A stretch of 64,000 nt of DNA, taken from assembly GCA_026710655.1 (NCBI GenBank), contig JAPOQN010000007.1, positions 103,780-167,779 of the forward strand, given 5' to 3'. The DNA is from Chloroflexota bacterium. GTDB lineage: Bacteria; Chloroflexota; Dehalococcoidia; Tepidiformales; Tepidiformaceae. Each line of letters starts with the position of its first letter. Position 1 is the first letter of the stretch. Positions 32,437 to 42,367 of this stretch are shown piece by piece. Both the position numbers and the translations under genes were made by a program. The notes under the pieces were generated by a model, which saw only the letters and a program-made list of their open reading frames with translations, made no database searches and had not been told where the DNA came from.

Positions 32437-33657
32437 TCAGCCCTGCGCGACGATGCGGAGCCACCGCCGCTTCCCCACCCGCACCCGCGACCCAACCCTC
32501 GCCGGCTCGCGTCCGTCCGTCACCGGCTCCCCGTCGACCGTCACCGCCCCCTGGTCGAAAAGGCGGCGCGCTTCCCGCCTGGACGGCGCCGCCCCCGCCC
32601 CCACGATCACGTCGATCAGTGCCTGCCCCTCCTCCACCGCTGCCTCGGGCATGTCCTCCGGCTCCTCGCGGCGCTGCACCGTCCGCTCGAAATGCGCTTC
32701 CGCCTGCGTTGCCGCGGCCTCCCCGTGCAGTTCCGTCACGATTGTGCGCGCCAGCCGCTTCTTCTCCGTCATCGCATCGCGCTCGCCCGCAGCCAGCCCC
32801 TCGATCGTCGCCGCCACCTCCCCCCGGTCGAGGCTGGTCGCCAACTCGAAGTAGTTGGCCAGGACCGCGTCCGGAATCGACATCGCCTTCCCGTACTGCT
32901 CCTCCGGCGCCTCGTCCAGCCCGATGAAGTTCCCCGTCGACTTCGACATTCGCATCATCCCGTCGATCCCCACGAGGATGGGCATCGTTACCGGCACGTG
33001 CTTGCGCTGGCCTGCGTGCTCCTGGAGCTTTCTCCCGGCCATCAGGTTGAAGAGTTGCTCTGTGCCTCCCACCTGCACATCGCACTCCAGCGCCTGCGCG
33101 TCGTAGCCCTGTAGCAGCGCGTAGAGGAATTCGTGCAGGTAGACCGCGTCCTCCTGCTGGTGCCGCTTGCGGAAGTTATCTCGTGTGAGCATCTCCGCCA
33201 CCGTGAATTTCGACATCAGCGCGATGAGGTCGCTCAGGTCGAGCTCGTTCAGCCACTCCGAGTTGTGCCGTACCACGGTCTTCGCCTGGTCCAGGATCTT
33301 CGAGGCCTGCACGAAGTAGGCCGCCTCGTTCGCCCGGATCGTCTCGCTGTCGATCTGCGGGCGCAGCTTGTTCTTGTCGGATGGGTCTCCGATGAGCGCC
33401 GTGATGTCTCCGATCAGGAACACGGTCTCGTGTCCGAAGTCCTGGAACTGCCGCAGCTTCCGCAGCGGCACCGCGTGGCCCAGCGTGAGCGAGGTCGCCG
33501 TCGGGTCGATGCCCAGGTACACCCGCAGCGGGCGGTCTTCCTCCAGCAGATCGCGCAACTCGGCCTCGAACGCGCGCCGCAGGCCCGCGTCCCCGTACTC
33601 CACCCCGCTCATGAGCACGAACAGCTGCTCGTCGACCGGCGCCATCTTGCGGCTCAC
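32437..33657 (-). CDS. tyrS: tyrosyl-tRNA synthetase
   Basis: A 406-residue class I synthetase, longer-type TyrRS. YLGIDPTATSLTLGHAVPLRKL has the HIGH-like T-x-G-H site, and GGTEQLFNLMAGRKLQ and MRMSKSTGNFIGL (KMSKS) follow. The C-terminal S4 domain is PSRREARRLFDQGAVTVDGEPV. The GTG at 33657 overlaps the ribF stop as GTGA and is preferred; the ATG at 33645 would drop four residues. The long in-frame extension upstream is ribF in another frame. Confidence 0.95.
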   Translation of the reverse strand: MSRKMAPVDEQLFVLMSGVEYGDAGLRRAFEAELRDLLEEDRPLRVYLGIDPTATSLTLGHAVPLRKLRQFQDFGHETVFLIGDITALIGDPSDKNKLRPQIDSETIRANEAAYFVQASKILDQAKTVVRHNSEWLNELDLSDLIALMSKFTVAEMLTRDNFRKRHQQEDAVYLHEFLYALLQGYDAQALECDVQVGGTEQLFNLMAGRKLQEHAGQRKHVPVTMPILVGIDGMMRMSKSTGNFIGLDEAPEEQYGKAMSIPDAVLANYFELATSLDRGEVAATIEGLAAGERDAMTEKKRLARTIVTELHGEAAATQAEAHFERTVQRREEPEDMPEAAVEEGQALIDVIVGAGAAPSRREARRLFDQGAVTVDGEPVTDGREPARVGSRVRVGKRRWLRIVAQG

Positions 33658-34592
33658 GAGAGCAGCCCCCGCACGTGCTGTACGTCCTCGGCAATCTGCG
33701 CCCGCAACTCCTCCGCACCCGAGAACGCCTGCTCCGGGCGAACCCGGTCCACGATCGCGATCTCCATGCGCTCGCCGTAGAGGTCGCCCTCGAAGTCGAT
33801 CAGGTGCGTTTCGATCGAGATGTGCCCCTCGTCGAAGGTAGGCCGCCGGCCGATATTCGTCGCCCCCAGCAGCTCCCGCCCCGCCACGGTCGCCTTCGTT
33901 GCGTAGACCCCCAGCGCCGGCAGCGCGCGATCCGCCGCCACCGAAATGTTGGCCGTCGGGAACCCGATCGTCCGCCCCCGCTCGAAGCCCCGCACCACCG
34001 GCCCCGCCAGCGTGTAGGGACGTCCCAGCAGATTCGTGACAGCCTGCATGTCCCCCTCGCCCAGCGCCTTCCGCACCATCGTCGAACTGCAACGCTCGCT
34101 GCCCGCCATCCACGGTTCGATCTGCACGACCTCGAAGCCCAGCTCCTCCCCCGCTCGCCGCATCCGCTCCGGCGTGTCGGCCGGCGCCCCCCGTCCGAAG
34201 GCAGCATCGGGACCCAGCACCATCAGCCGCATGTGCAGCAGCCGCTGGAACGCCTCCGCCAACTCCTCCGCCGTCACCTCCGACAGCTCCGACGTGAACG
34301 TCAGCGGCAGCACCCACGCGGCCCCGCCCTCGCGCATCAGCCGCAGCCGGTCCTCGAGTGAGGTCAGGTAGCTCGGCGTGATGTCGGGCCGCAGGACCGT
34401 CACTGGGTGCGGATGCAGCGTCACGACGCCCGGCGCGAGGCTTCGTGCCTCCGCCTCCTCCCGCAGCCGTTTCAGCAGCGCCTGGTGTCCCCGGTGTACC
34501 CCGTCGAACACGCCCATCACGAGCGCGCTCCCGCCCGCGGGGGCGGCCATCTCCAGTTGGGCCGAGGTCAGCGATGGCAGTGTCACGGTCAT
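33654..34592 (-). CDS. ribF: bifunctional riboflavin kinase/FAD synthetase
   Basis: A 312-residue protein that makes FMN from riboflavin and then FAD. The FAD-synthetase half shows LVMGVFDGVHRGHQALL (nucleotidyl-transfer HxGH-type site) and VLGPDAAFGRG. The kinase half shows VRGFERGRTIGFPTANI, GVYATKATVAGRELLGATNIGRRPTF and HLIDFEGDLYGERMEI. The ATG at 34592 was selected by comparison with the usual N-terminus; a GTG at 34634 is in frame. It is coupled to tyrS. Confidence 0.94.
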   Translation of the reverse strand: MTVTLPSLTSAQLEMAAPAGGSALVMGVFDGVHRGHQALLKRLREEAEARSLAPGVVTLHPHPVTVLRPDITPSYLTSLEDRLRLMREGGAAWVLPLTFTSELSEVTAEELAEAFQRLLHMRLMVLGPDAAFGRGAPADTPERMRRAGEELGFEVVQIEPWMAGSERCSSTMVRKALGEGDMQAVTNLLGRPYTLAGPVVRGFERGRTIGFPTANISVAADRALPALGVYATKATVAGRELLGATNIGRRPTFDEGHISIETHLIDFEGDLYGERMEIAIVDRVRPEQAFSGAEELRAQIAEDVQHVRGLLS

Positions 34593-34654
34593 GGCGAACG
34601 GACGGGCCGCGCTGGCGGCCCCGCCGTCCTCCACTCTCGCACGATGCCGCCAGC

Positions 34655-34660
34655 TACACT
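34655..34660 (+). promoter_or_regulatory. leaderless-type -10 box for the VanZ-like gene
   Basis: TACACT is followed by exactly six bases and the ATG at 34667. No Shine-Dalgarno site fits between them. Confidence 0.5.
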
Positions 34661-34666
34661 AGCCAC

Positions 34667-35053
34667 ATGCGCCTCCGGCTCTTGCTGGCGCTCCTGTGGC
34701 TCGCGGTCATGGTCGCGCTCGCGAGCACGCCCAGTCCCGCGGACCCCTCCAGCGGGGCCATCGCGAACGCCGTCCACGCGATCCAGTACGCCGTCTTCGT
34801 CCTCATCCTGCTCAGTGTCGCCCGAGCCGCCCTTCCGCGCCTTCCCGGGAGCGTCCTGCTCGTGCTCGCGGCCGTCTTCGCGCTCCTCGTGGGCGCCTGC
34901 CAGGAGTGGTACCAGTCCCTCCTGCCCCACCGTGCGGCCGACCCTTCCGATCTCCTCTACGATGCCGCCGGCGTCGCCGGTGGTCTCCTGCTCTGGACCA
35001 TCGCCGCCGTGCTCCGGCAGCGTCGTCTTCAGGGGCCGCTCTCCGCCGGCTGA
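34667..35053 (+). CDS. VanZ-like membrane protein
   Basis: A 128-residue protein with four hydrophobic segments. The family signature is in ACQEWYQSLLPHRAADPSDLLYDAAGVAGG (Q-E-x-Y-Q...P-R...D-x-x-D-x-x-x-N-x-x-G pattern; the usual N is D). VanZ-like proteins are linked to glycopeptide resistance or envelope functions, but the role here is unknown. Its 3' end overlaps the convergent scpA gene by 25 bases. Confidence 0.82.
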   Translation: MRLRLLLALLWLAVMVALASTPSPADPSSGAIANAVHAIQYAVFVLILLSVARAALPRLPGSVLLVLAAVFALLVGACQEWYQSLLPHRAADPSDLLYDAAGVAGGLLLWTIAAVLRQRRLQGPLSAG

Positions 35054-35757
35054 GCGAGCGCCTTCACGCGGATGTCCCCCCAGGCCTTTGACTGCTCCAC
35101 CTCGCACGCCCCGCGCTTCAGCAGCTCCAGCAGCGCGATGAACGTCACCACCACCTCGACCCGCGAGGTGCACCCTTCGATCACCCGCCGGAACGAGAAG
35201 GAGCGGCTCCTGCCGCGCAGGTGCTCCTCCAGCGTGAAGATCCGGTCTGCCAGGCTCACGTCGGCTCGCTCGACCGTCCCCTCTGGCTCTTCCGGCAACC
35301 GCTCCAGCACTTCCAGCATCACCGCGTAGAGCGCATCCAGCGTGAGCCCGTCGAGGGCATTCCCCGGGGGTGGGTCCGGCGGCGGCGCTCCCCGTGGATA
35401 GGTCCGCCACCCGGCCTCCACCCGCTCCCCCAGCGTGTCCGCCGCCTCCCGGTAGCGCCGGTACTCCAGCAGCAGCGCCACCAGCTCCTCCCCGGGATCG
35501 TCCTCCTCGGGTTCCTCCCCCTCCTCGTCCCGTTCCGGCAGCAGCGCCCGCGACTTCAGTTGCAGCAGCTTCGCCCCGATGGAGACGAACTCCGCCAGCG
35601 CCGCTGCATCCAGTGCTTCGTCCGTGTGAATCGCTTCCAGGTACTGGTCGGCCACCGCCACCAGCGACACCGTTGTGATGTCGAGGTCCCGGCGCTGGAT
35701 CAGCGTCAGCAGCAGGTCCAGGGGACCTTCAAACGTCGGCAGGCGTATCTCGAGCAT
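35029..35757 (-). CDS. scpA: segregation and condensation protein A
   Basis: ScpA is the kleisin that closes the SMC ring in chromosome compaction. The 242-residue product starts MLEIRLPTFEGPLDLLLTLIQRRDLDI, the conserved ScpA N-terminus, followed by LLQLKSRALLPERD and the C-terminal winged helix (VVVTFIALLELLKRGA). An in-frame ATG at 35877 would add 40 non-conserved residues; GGGAGG just before 35757 supports the shorter form. No scpB is beside it. It lies 160 bases beyond the end of the trp supra-operon, in the same direction. Confidence 0.9.
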   Translation of the reverse strand: MLEIRLPTFEGPLDLLLTLIQRRDLDITTVSLVAVADQYLEAIHTDEALDAAALAEFVSIGAKLLQLKSRALLPERDEEGEEPEEDDPGEELVALLLEYRRYREAADTLGERVEAGWRTYPRGAPPPDPPPGNALDGLTLDALYAVMLEVLERLPEEPEGTVERADVSLADRIFTLEEHLRGRSRSFSFRRVIEGCTSRVEVVVTFIALLELLKRGACEVEQSKAWGDIRVKALAQPAESGP

Positions 35758-35917
35758 GGCCTCCCGAAGGCCGCTCCCCGCCGTGGCGACGCTCTCAGGC
35801 TCGTCCCGCTGCCCCGGCGTCTCCGATTCGGACGCCGTGTGCTCGACTGCAGCGGCTCGACGAGCGACGGGTCGCATATTCTCGCGGTTCGCGCCTATGG
35901 CAAAGCGCGAAGGCGCC

Positions 35918-36313
35918 TCACTTTCCCGCCGCTGAGACTGCTCCCTCGGCCGGTGCGAGGTCGGTTCGCAGCTTCTTGGCGTCCCGTAGATAGATGTGCT
36001 GGATGTCCTGGGGCGCGGCCTCCGTGTTCACGTGCAGCAGGATTCGCACGCATTTCCGCATCGAGCCCGGCACGTTCATTTCGTGCCCGCAGATAAGCGG
36101 TACGTACTTCCAGCCGCCGAGGCGCCGTGTCGCCTCCGCCGGGAATTCCGCGTTCAGGTCGGGTGATGTGGTGAAGTGGCACGAGGCGATGTCGTCGGCG
36201 ACGACGCCGTTCGCTTCGACCATTGCCTCAAGCAGCTCGCGCGTCCCCTCGAGGATCGCCTCGCGCTCGTTCTCGGTTACGGTGATCGCTCCGCGGATGC
36301 CGCGAACCGCCAT
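35918..36313 (-). CDS. aroH: chorismate mutase, AroH (Bacillus) type
   Basis: A 131-residue monofunctional chorismate mutase of the trimeric AroH fold. It makes prephenate from chorismate for Phe and Tyr. Motifs: VRGIRGAITVTENERE, SCHFTTSPDLNAEFPAEATRR and RILLHVNTEAAPQDIQHIYLRDAKKLR. It is the last gene of the trp cluster, 54 bases after trpA. Placing the competing chorismate branch inside the Trp-controlled unit is notable. Confidence 0.94.
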   Translation of the reverse strand: MAVRGIRGAITVTENEREAILEGTRELLEAMVEANGVVADDIASCHFTTSPDLNAEFPAEATRRLGGWKYVPLICGHEMNVPGSMRKCVRILLHVNTEAAPQDIQHIYLRDAKKLRTDLAPAEGAVSAAGK

Positions 36314-36367
36314 GGACAGGTGCTCCTTGCGAGCGTTTGGACCGGCCCGCCGCCTGCGTCGCCCCCG

Positions 36368-37183
36368 TTACGCCTCGCCCGCCCCGGCCCCTGCACTGCG
36401 GCCGGTCACGAGCTCAACGTACGAGCGCACACGCTCGACGCAGCCCTCCACGCTCCCCCCTTCGATGGCCGCGATGATAGCAGAGCCAACGATCACGCCC
36501 TCCGCCACGCGCCCCACCCGCGCCACCTGCTCCTGCGTCGAGACCCCGAACCCGACCGCGATCGGCAGCTCCGTGTGCCGCCGGATCGTCGCCACCAGGT
36601 CCCCCACCTCCGCTGGCACCGCCGCTCCTCCCGTTGTCCCCATCACGCTCACGCAGTAGATGAACGAGTCCGCCACCGCCGTCACCTCCCCCATCCGCTC
36701 CTCCGCCGTCGTCGGCGCCACCAACGGCACGAAGCTCACGCCGTTCTCGGCGCACGCCTGCCGGAACGTGCCCGCCTCGTCCGGCGGCAGGTCGACCACG
36801 ATGAACCCGTCCGCCCCTGCCGCCGCCGCGTCCGCCGCCGCCCGCGCCTCGCCGTAGGCGAGCAGCGGGTTGTCGTACCCCATCAGGACCAGCGGCGCCG
36901 TCAGCCCCTGCGCGCGCGCCTCCCGAACCATCGCGAGGCAGTCCGCGAACGTCACGCCGGCAGCCACCGCCACCTCGTTCGCGCGCTGCACCGTCGCCCC
37001 GTCCGCGAGCGGGTCTGTAAAGGGCACGCCCAGTTCGATCACGTCCGCTCCGCCTGCTTCCATCCCCAGCAGCAGGGGCACCGTCTGGTCTGGCTCCGGG
37101 AACCCCGCCATGACGTACGCGACAAAGGCCGCTCGTCCCTCCCCGTTCGCCTGCGCGAACCGCGCCCGCAACCGATCCGACAT
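36368..37183 (-). CDS. trpA: tryptophan synthase alpha chain
   Basis: A 271-residue TIM-barrel enzyme that splits indole-3-glycerol phosphate. It has FVAYVMAGFPEPDQT, IELGVPFTDPLADGATVQ (catalytic Glu and Asp), PLVLMGYDNPLLAYGE, VDLPPDEA and VGFGVSTQEQV. The start is two bases after the CPBP gene stop. Separation of trpA from trpB by a protease gene is unusual, because the two subunits form one complex. Confidence 0.96.
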   Translation of the reverse strand: MSDRLRARFAQANGEGRAAFVAYVMAGFPEPDQTVPLLLGMEAGGADVIELGVPFTDPLADGATVQRANEVAVAAGVTFADCLAMVREARAQGLTAPLVLMGYDNPLLAYGEARAAADAAAAGADGFIVVDLPPDEAGTFRQACAENGVSFVPLVAPTTAEERMGEVTAVADSFIYCVSVMGTTGGAAVPAEVGDLVATIRRHTELPIAVGFGVSTQEQVARVGRVAEGVIVGSAIIAAIEGGSVEGCVERVRSYVELVTGRSAGAGAGEA

Positions 37184-37185
37184 GC

Positions 37186-38022
37186 CTAGGCCTCCGTCGC
37201 TACCAGAATGGAGAAGCTAACCGCGTTGAACAACACGTGGAATGCCACGCTCTCCCAGAGATTCCCCCGCCGCCAGAACAACCAGGCCAGCGTCACGCCG
37301 ATGATGAAGAACGGGATCAGGCTCCCCGGGTCGAGGTGTACCCCGCTGAAGACCGCCCCCGAGATCAACGCCGCCGGCCAGAACCCCCACCGCTGCAGCC
37401 CCCCGAAGATGAGCCCGCGGTAGAACACCTCCTCCGCCAGTGGCGCCACCGCAATCACCGCGATGCCCGCCAGGACCAGCGACAGCCGTTCGCGAACTAT
37501 TTCGATGCCGACGGTGCTTTCGGGCTGGAGCGCCTCGATATCGAGGGCGTTCACGATCGTGGCGTAGGCCACCACCATCACGTAGCAGCCCGCCACCGCC
37601 ACCCCCGGCCGCCACAGCTCCAGCACGTTGAATCCCGTCAGGCCCAGGCGGTTGGCCAGCGCCCCCAGTTCGTTCCGCGTGACCACTGCGACTACGCCCA
37701 CGAGCAGCACGTTGAGCGCCAGCGTCGTCGCCAGCCCCAGCGCGATCGTCGTCTGGTCGGCCCGGAGCGTGGGTGGGTCAGGGGCATCCTCGCCCGTTGC
37801 CGCTGCCGCCAGCCGTTCGCTCGCGTAGCCGGCGATCTCGCCCGCCGTCTCGAACATGTCGCCGACATCGCGGGTCTGCAACTCCGCCCCCGCCACCTCC
37901 ACCACGCCCACGAGTAACAGGTTCATCAGGAGGACCACAACCGCCCCCGCAAACACGCCGAAGAGGACGTGCCTCGGGCCCCAGGGCAGGCCCCCGCGTC
38001 GCCCCCCCGGGGGCTCCGTCAT
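37186..38022 (-). CDS. CPBP family intramembrane metalloprotease
   Basis: A 278-residue membrane protein with about seven to eight hydrophobic segments. The CPBP (CAAX protease/bacteriocin-processing, ABI) motifs are APLAEEVFYRGLIFGGLQ (E-E-x-x-x-R), SGAVFSGVHLDPGSLIPFFIIG and the final HVLFNAVSF. Substrate unknown. It is inserted between trpB and trpA with gaps of 14 and 2 bases, so it is co-transcribed with the trp genes. Confidence 0.85.
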   Translation of the reverse strand: MTEPPGGRRGGLPWGPRHVLFGVFAGAVVVLLMNLLLVGVVEVAGAELQTRDVGDMFETAGEIAGYASERLAAAATGEDAPDPPTLRADQTTIALGLATTLALNVLLVGVVAVVTRNELGALANRLGLTGFNVLELWRPGVAVAGCYVMVVAYATIVNALDIEALQPESTVGIEIVRERLSLVLAGIAVIAVAPLAEEVFYRGLIFGGLQRWGFWPAALISGAVFSGVHLDPGSLIPFFIIGVTLAWLFWRRGNLWESVAFHVLFNAVSFSILVATEA

Positions 38023-38036
38023 CGCGAACTGCGCGC

Positions 38037-39236
38037 TCAGAGCGTGACGCCCAGCGCCTCGGCGACCGTGTGCATGTCCTTGTCGCCGCGGCCGCTCAAG
38101 CCGATCAGCACGTCCCCGCCCTCGCCGATCTCCTCCGCCAGCCGGATGGCGGGCAGGATCGCGTGCGAGGGTTCCAGGGCCGGGATGATCCCCTCGCTCC
38201 GTGTCAGCCGCTGGAACCCCTCCAGCGCCTCCGCGTCATCCGCCGCGATGTACTCCGCGCGCTCCGTCACCTTCAGCCACGAGTGCTCCGGACCCACGCC
38301 CGGATAGTCGAGCCCCGCGGAGATGCTGTGCGTGTCGAGGATCTGCCCCGCTCCGTCCTGCAGCAGGTAGGTGCGCGTGCCGTGCAGCACCCCCGGACTC
38401 CCCGCCACGAGTGTCGCCGCGTTCCGCCCCGGCTCATCCAGTCCCTCCCCTGCTGCCTCCACGCCCACCAGCCGCACCGGATCCTCAATGAACGGGTAGA
38501 ATAGCCCGATCGCGTTACTCCCGCCCCCAACACAGGCGACGGCCACGTCCGGCAGCCGGCCCGCCTGCTCCAGCATCTGCGCCCGCGCCTCCTGCCCGAT
38601 GACCGCCTGGAAGTCGCGCACCATGGTCGGGAAGGGGTGCGGCCCGATCGCCGATCCGATCAGGTAGTGCGTCGTGCGCACGTTCGTCACCCAGTCCCGC
38701 ATCGCCTCGTTGATGGCGTCCTTCAGCGTGCGGCTGCCCGAGTCCACCGGCACCACCTCCGCCCCCAGCATCTTCATCCGAAATACGTTCAGCGACTGCC
38801 GCCGGATGTCCTCCGTGCCCATGTAGACCACGCACTCGAGGTTCAGCTTCGCGCACACCGTCGCCGTTGCCACCCCGTGCTGTCCCGCACCCGTCTCCGC
38901 GATGATCCGTGGCTTCCCCAGCCGCTTCGCCAGCACCGCCTGCCCCAGCGCGTTGTTGATCTTGTGCGCCCCGGTGTGGGCCAGGTCCTCGCGCTTCAGC
39001 CAGATGCGCGCCCCTCCCACTTCCTCCGTAAGACGCTCCGCCAGGTACAGCGGTGTCGGCCGTCCCGCGTAGTGGCGCCCCAGCTCGGCCAGTTCCTCGA
39101 TGAAGGCGGGATCGGTACGCGCGGCCTCGTAGGCCTCCTCCAGCTCCTCGTGCGCTGCCACCAGCACCTCGGGGATGTAGCGCCCGCCGAACTCCCCGAA
39201 CCGCGGGGTCAGATCGCTCCCTGTCTCCTTGCTCAT
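38037..39236 (-). CDS. trpB: tryptophan synthase beta chain
   Basis: A 399-residue PLP enzyme joining indole and serine. It shows [33 protein letters not shown] with the PLP Lys, [41 protein letters not shown] (phosphate loop) and LSGRGDKD. The ATG at 39236 overlaps the trpF stop (ATGA). It is the TrpB1 type that pairs with TrpA. Confidence 0.97.
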   Translation of the reverse strand: MSKETGSDLTPRFGEFGGRYIPEVLVAAHEELEEAYEAARTDPAFIEELAELGRHYAGRPTPLYLAERLTEEVGGARIWLKREDLAHTGAHKINNALGQAVLAKRLGKPRIIAETGAGQHGVATATVCAKLNLECVVYMGTEDIRRQSLNVFRMKMLGAEVVPVDSGSRTLKDAINEAMRDWVTNVRTTHYLIGSAIGPHPFPTMVRDFQAVIGQEARAQMLEQAGRLPDVAVACVGGGSNAIGLFYPFIEDPVRLVGVEAAGEGLDEPGRNAATLVAGSPGVLHGTRTYLLQDGAGQILDTHSISAGLDYPGVGPEHSWLKVTERAEYIAADDAEALEGFQRLTRSEGIIPALEPSHAILPAIRLAEEIGEGGDVLIGLSGRGDKDMHTVAEALGVTL

Positions 39237-39970
39237 CGTCCTGTCCCCTTCGCCGCGCGGATGAACGCGCGCACCTTCTCGATGTCCTTGACCCCGTCGC
39301 TCTCGACCCCGCTGGAGACGTCGACCGCCCACGGCTCGACCGCTCCAACCGCTTCCGCCACGTTCTCGGGCGAAAGCCCGCCCGCCAGCATCAGCGGCAA
39401 ACGTCGCCCGACCTCCTTCGCCACGTCCCAGTCGAACGTCTCTCCCGTGCCGCCACGCGCCGATCGCGACCCGGTGTCGAGCATGACGCCCGCCGCCACG
39501 CCCGGCGTTGCCGCATCGAACACGTCGTCCGCCGAGGTCTCGGGATGCACGTGGATCACCTGCATGACCGGCGGACGCACCTGCCGCACGAACTCGTCGT
39601 CCTCGCCGCCCGAAAGCTGGATCAGGTCGAGCCCCGCCGCTTCCGCAATCTCGTTCGCGTCCTTGACCTCCTGGTCGGCGAAGACCCCCACGATCAGGGG
39701 CCGCCAGCGCGCGAGCGCGTCGTCGATCGCCTCGTTCCAGGCCCCGAACCAGCTCGCGCCCCGGACCTCCCCGCGTCCCGGCCCCTCGATTCGCGGCAAC
39801 TCCTCGCTCCGCCGCGTCTCCCGCACTGCCTCGATGATCTCGTAGCACTGCTGCGGCGTGACTTGCCGCCGCGACTCCGCGAACATCAGGCCGATGAAGT
39901 CGGCGCCCGCCTTCACCGTTTCCCGAGCCGTCTCCGCGTCCCGCACCCCGCAGATCTTGACGCGCGTCAT
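39233..39970 (-). CDS. trpF: phosphoribosylanthranilate isomerase
   Basis: A 245-residue protein, longer than the usual 200-210. It opens [29 protein letters not shown] and has [40 protein letters not shown] and [14 protein letters not shown], then [14 protein letters not shown]. The extra length is an insert at about residues 50-80 ([21 protein letters not shown]) with no clear role. It overlaps trpC and trpB by four bases each. Confidence 0.95.
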   Translation of the reverse strand: MTRVKICGVRDAETARETVKAGADFIGLMFAESRRQVTPQQCYEIIEAVRETRRSEELPRIEGPGRGEVRGASWFGAWNEAIDDALARWRPLIVGVFADQEVKDANEIAEAAGLDLIQLSGGEDDEFVRQVRPPVMQVIHVHPETSADDVFDAATPGVAAGVMLDTGSRSARGGTGETFDWDVAKEVGRRLPLMLAGGLSPENVAEAVGAVEPWAVDVSSGVESDGVKDIEKVRAFIRAAKGTGR

Positions 39971-40770
39971 CGTCCCCGCAGCTCCGCGATCATCGCCCCC
40001 GGGTCCCCCGCCCGCATGAGCGCCTCCCCCACGAGCACCGCCTTCGCCCCCACCGCCTCGAAGCGCGCCACGTCCTCCCGCGTGCTGATGCCGCTCAGGG
40101 CTGCCAGCAGCGCTTCCTCCGGCGCCCCCTCCGCCAGCCGGTCCGTCGTCCCCAGGTCAACCTCGAAGCTGCGCAGGTCGCGGTTGTTGATCCCCACCAG
40201 CCGCGCCCCGACGGCACTCGCCCGTGCCATCTCCTCCGCGTTGTTCACCTCCACCATCCCCTCCATCCCGAGTTCCCGCGAGCACGCCAGCAGCCGTCCC
40301 AGCGTCTCGTCGTCGAGGCAGGCCACGATCAGGAGCACCGCGTCCGCGCCGTGCGCCCGCGCCTCCAGCAGCTGGTACTCGTCGACGAGGAAGTCCTTGC
40401 GAAGCAACCCCGGCCGCCCCGCGCCCAGCTCCCCCACCGCCTCCCGAGCCCCCCGCAGGTCGTCCAGCGTGCCCTTGAACCACGTCGGTTCCGTCAGCAC
40501 GGAAATACCTGCCGCCCCGCCCCGCGCGTAGCGAAGCGCCTGCTCGGCTGCGTCCATTCCCGGCGCGATGTCGCCCTTGCTCGGCGACGCCCGTTTGATC
40601 TCCGCGATCACCGCCGGGGGCGACTGCGCCAGCCGCGCGACGAAGTCGATCGCCGGCGGCGCCTCGCCCGCCACGCGCTGCAGCTCGCCCGTGGGGCGCG
40701 CCGCCTTCGCCTCGGCCACGTCTTCGCGCCGCTTCGCCACGATCGTTTCCAGGATGCTCGGCGAGCTCAC
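39967..40770 (-). CDS. trpC: indole-3-glycerol phosphate synthase
   Basis: A 267-residue TIM barrel. It has [32 protein letters not shown] (catalytic Lys), [57 protein letters not shown] and [12 protein letters not shown]. The GTG at 40770 overlaps the trpD stop and has AGGAGG five bases upstream. Confidence 0.97.
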   Translation of the reverse strand: MSSPSILETIVAKRREDVAEAKAARPTGELQRVAGEAPPAIDFVARLAQSPPAVIAEIKRASPSKGDIAPGMDAAEQALRYARGGAAGISVLTEPTWFKGTLDDLRGAREAVGELGAGRPGLLRKDFLVDEYQLLEARAHGADAVLLIVACLDDETLGRLLACSRELGMEGMVEVNNAEEMARASAVGARLVGINNRDLRSFEVDLGTTDRLAEGAPEEALLAALSGISTREDVARFEAVGAKAVLVGEALMRAGDPGAMIAELRGR

Positions 40771-41783
40771 GCGACCTCCTGTGTCAGCCTCACGTACGAC
40801 TCCGCCACCTCCCGCGCCCGGCCCGACGCGATCGATTCCCGCGCCAGCGCCGCCCCCTCCGCGAAGCTGTCCGCCAGCCCCGCTGCCCAGCATCCCGCCC
40901 CCGCGTTCAGCGTCACGAAGTCCCCGACCGCCCCGCCCTGCCCCGCGAGGACCGCCCGTAGCGTCTCCACGTTCTCCTCCGCCGAACCCCCCGCCACCTC
41001 CTCCAGCGAGCATCCCTCGACCCCGAACGTGTCCGCCGATACCTCCTCCTCCCGCAACTCGCCCCCCTCAAGGATCCAGGCGTGCGTCGATGTCGCCGGA
41101 CTGATCTCGTCCAGCCCGTCCGCCGAGTGCACGACCACCGCCCGGTCGAGCCCCCGGATGCGGAACGCCTCCGCGAACAGCGGACCCAGCTCTGGCGACC
41201 CCACCCCCGTCAGCTGTGCCCGCGGCCCCGCCGGGTTCGAGATCGGCCCCAGCACGTTGAAGATCGTGCGCGTCCCCAGCTCCCGCCGCGGTCCCCCCAC
41301 GTGCCGCATCGCCGGGTGGAAGCGCTGCGCGAACAGGAACCCGAAGCCGCACCCCTCGATTACCTTCGCCACCGCCTCGCCCCCGAGGTCGATGCGCGCC
41401 CCGAGTGCCTCCAGCAAGTCCGCCGACCCGCAACGCGAGGAGGCCGCCCGGTTCCCGTGCTTGGCCACGCGCCCCCCCGCTCCCGCCACCACGAACCCAG
41501 CCGCCGTCGATACGTTAAACGTGTCCGCCCCGTCCCCGCCCGTGCCGCACAGGTCGACCACGTTGCCCGCCGCGATCGGCTCCGCGTGCCGCTCCATCAC
41601 CGCCCAGCAGGCCGCCACGACCTCGGGCGTCTCGCCGTGCTGACGCATCCCCGCCAGGAACGCCCCGATCTGCGCCTGTGTCGCCTCCCCCGACATGATC
41701 GTCTCGAGCGCCGCCGCGGCCTCTTCCGGCTCGATGCCGCCCCGGTCCACCAGCGCCCCGATCGCCGCCTGTATCGCCGTCAT
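40767..41783 (-). CDS. trpD: anthranilate phosphoribosyltransferase
   Basis: A 338-residue protein. DLCGTGGDGADTFNVSTAAGFVVAGAG is the diphosphate loop; KHGNRAASSRCGSADLLEALG, FLFAQRFHPAMRHVGGPRRELG, RTIFNVLGPISNPAGP and VVVHSADGLDEIS follow. ATG 41783 overlaps the trpG stop (ATGA); a GTG at 41792 is also in frame. Confidence 0.97.
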   Translation of the reverse strand: MTAIQAAIGALVDRGGIEPEEAAAALETIMSGEATQAQIGAFLAGMRQHGETPEVVAACWAVMERHAEPIAAGNVVDLCGTGGDGADTFNVSTAAGFVVAGAGGRVAKHGNRAASSRCGSADLLEALGARIDLGGEAVAKVIEGCGFGFLFAQRFHPAMRHVGGPRRELGTRTIFNVLGPISNPAGPRAQLTGVGSPELGPLFAEAFRIRGLDRAVVVHSADGLDEISPATSTHAWILEGGELREEEVSADTFGVEGCSLEEVAGGSAEENVETLRAVLAGQGGAVGDFVTLNAGAGCWAAGLADSFAEGAALARESIASGRAREVAESYVRLTQEVA

Positions 41784-42367
41784 CGCTCCCACGTCCCCCC
41801 TTGCAGGTCAAGGAAGTTCTGCAGCAGGTCCTTCCCGTGCTCCGTCGCGATCGACTCCGGGTGGAACTGCACGCCTTCCACCGTGAACCGCTCGTGCCGC
41901 ACCCCCATGATGATGCCGCTCTCCGAGCGGGCCGACACCCTGAGCGACTGCGGCAGGCTTGGCGGGTCCGCCGCCAGCGAGTGGTAGCGCACCGCCGTGA
42001 ACGGGTCCGGCAGTCCCGCGAAGACGCCCTCCCCGTCGTGGCTGATCGCCGAGGTCTTCCCGTGCTTGATCTCCCCCGCCCCTACGATCTCTCCGCCGAA
42101 CGCCTCGGAGATGCACTGGTGCCCAAGACACACCCCCAGTACCGGTACGACCCCCGCGAAGCGCCGCACGATCTCGGTCGACACGCCTGCCCCCGTCGGC
42201 CTCCCCGGCCCCGGCGAGATCACGACCCGATCGGGAGCCAGTTCCTCGCACGCCTCCACCGTTACCTGGTCGTTCCGGTACACCACGATGTCAGCGCCCA
42301 GCTCCGACAGGTACTGGTAGAGGTTGTAGGTGAAGCTGTCGTAGTTATCGATGAGCAGCGTCGTCAT
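41780..42367 (-). CDS. trpG: anthranilate synthase component II (glutamine amidotransferase)
   Basis: A 195-residue class I amidotransferase supplying ammonia to TrpE. It has LLIDNYDSFTYNLYQYL, VISPGPGRPTGAG, VLGVCLGHQCISEAFGG with the nucleophile Cys, and GVQFHPESIATEHGKDLL with the catalytic His and Glu. The protein may also serve aminodeoxychorismate synthase, as PabA/TrpG often do. It overlaps the upstream unknown gene and trpD by four bases. Confidence 0.96.
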   Translation of the reverse strand: MTTLLIDNYDSFTYNLYQYLSELGADIVVYRNDQVTVEACEELAPDRVVISPGPGRPTGAGVSTEIVRRFAGVVPVLGVCLGHQCISEAFGGEIVGAGEIKHGKTSAISHDGEGVFAGLPDPFTAVRYHSLAADPPSLPQSLRVSARSESGIIMGVRHERFTVEGVQFHPESIATEHGKDLLQNFLDLQGGTWER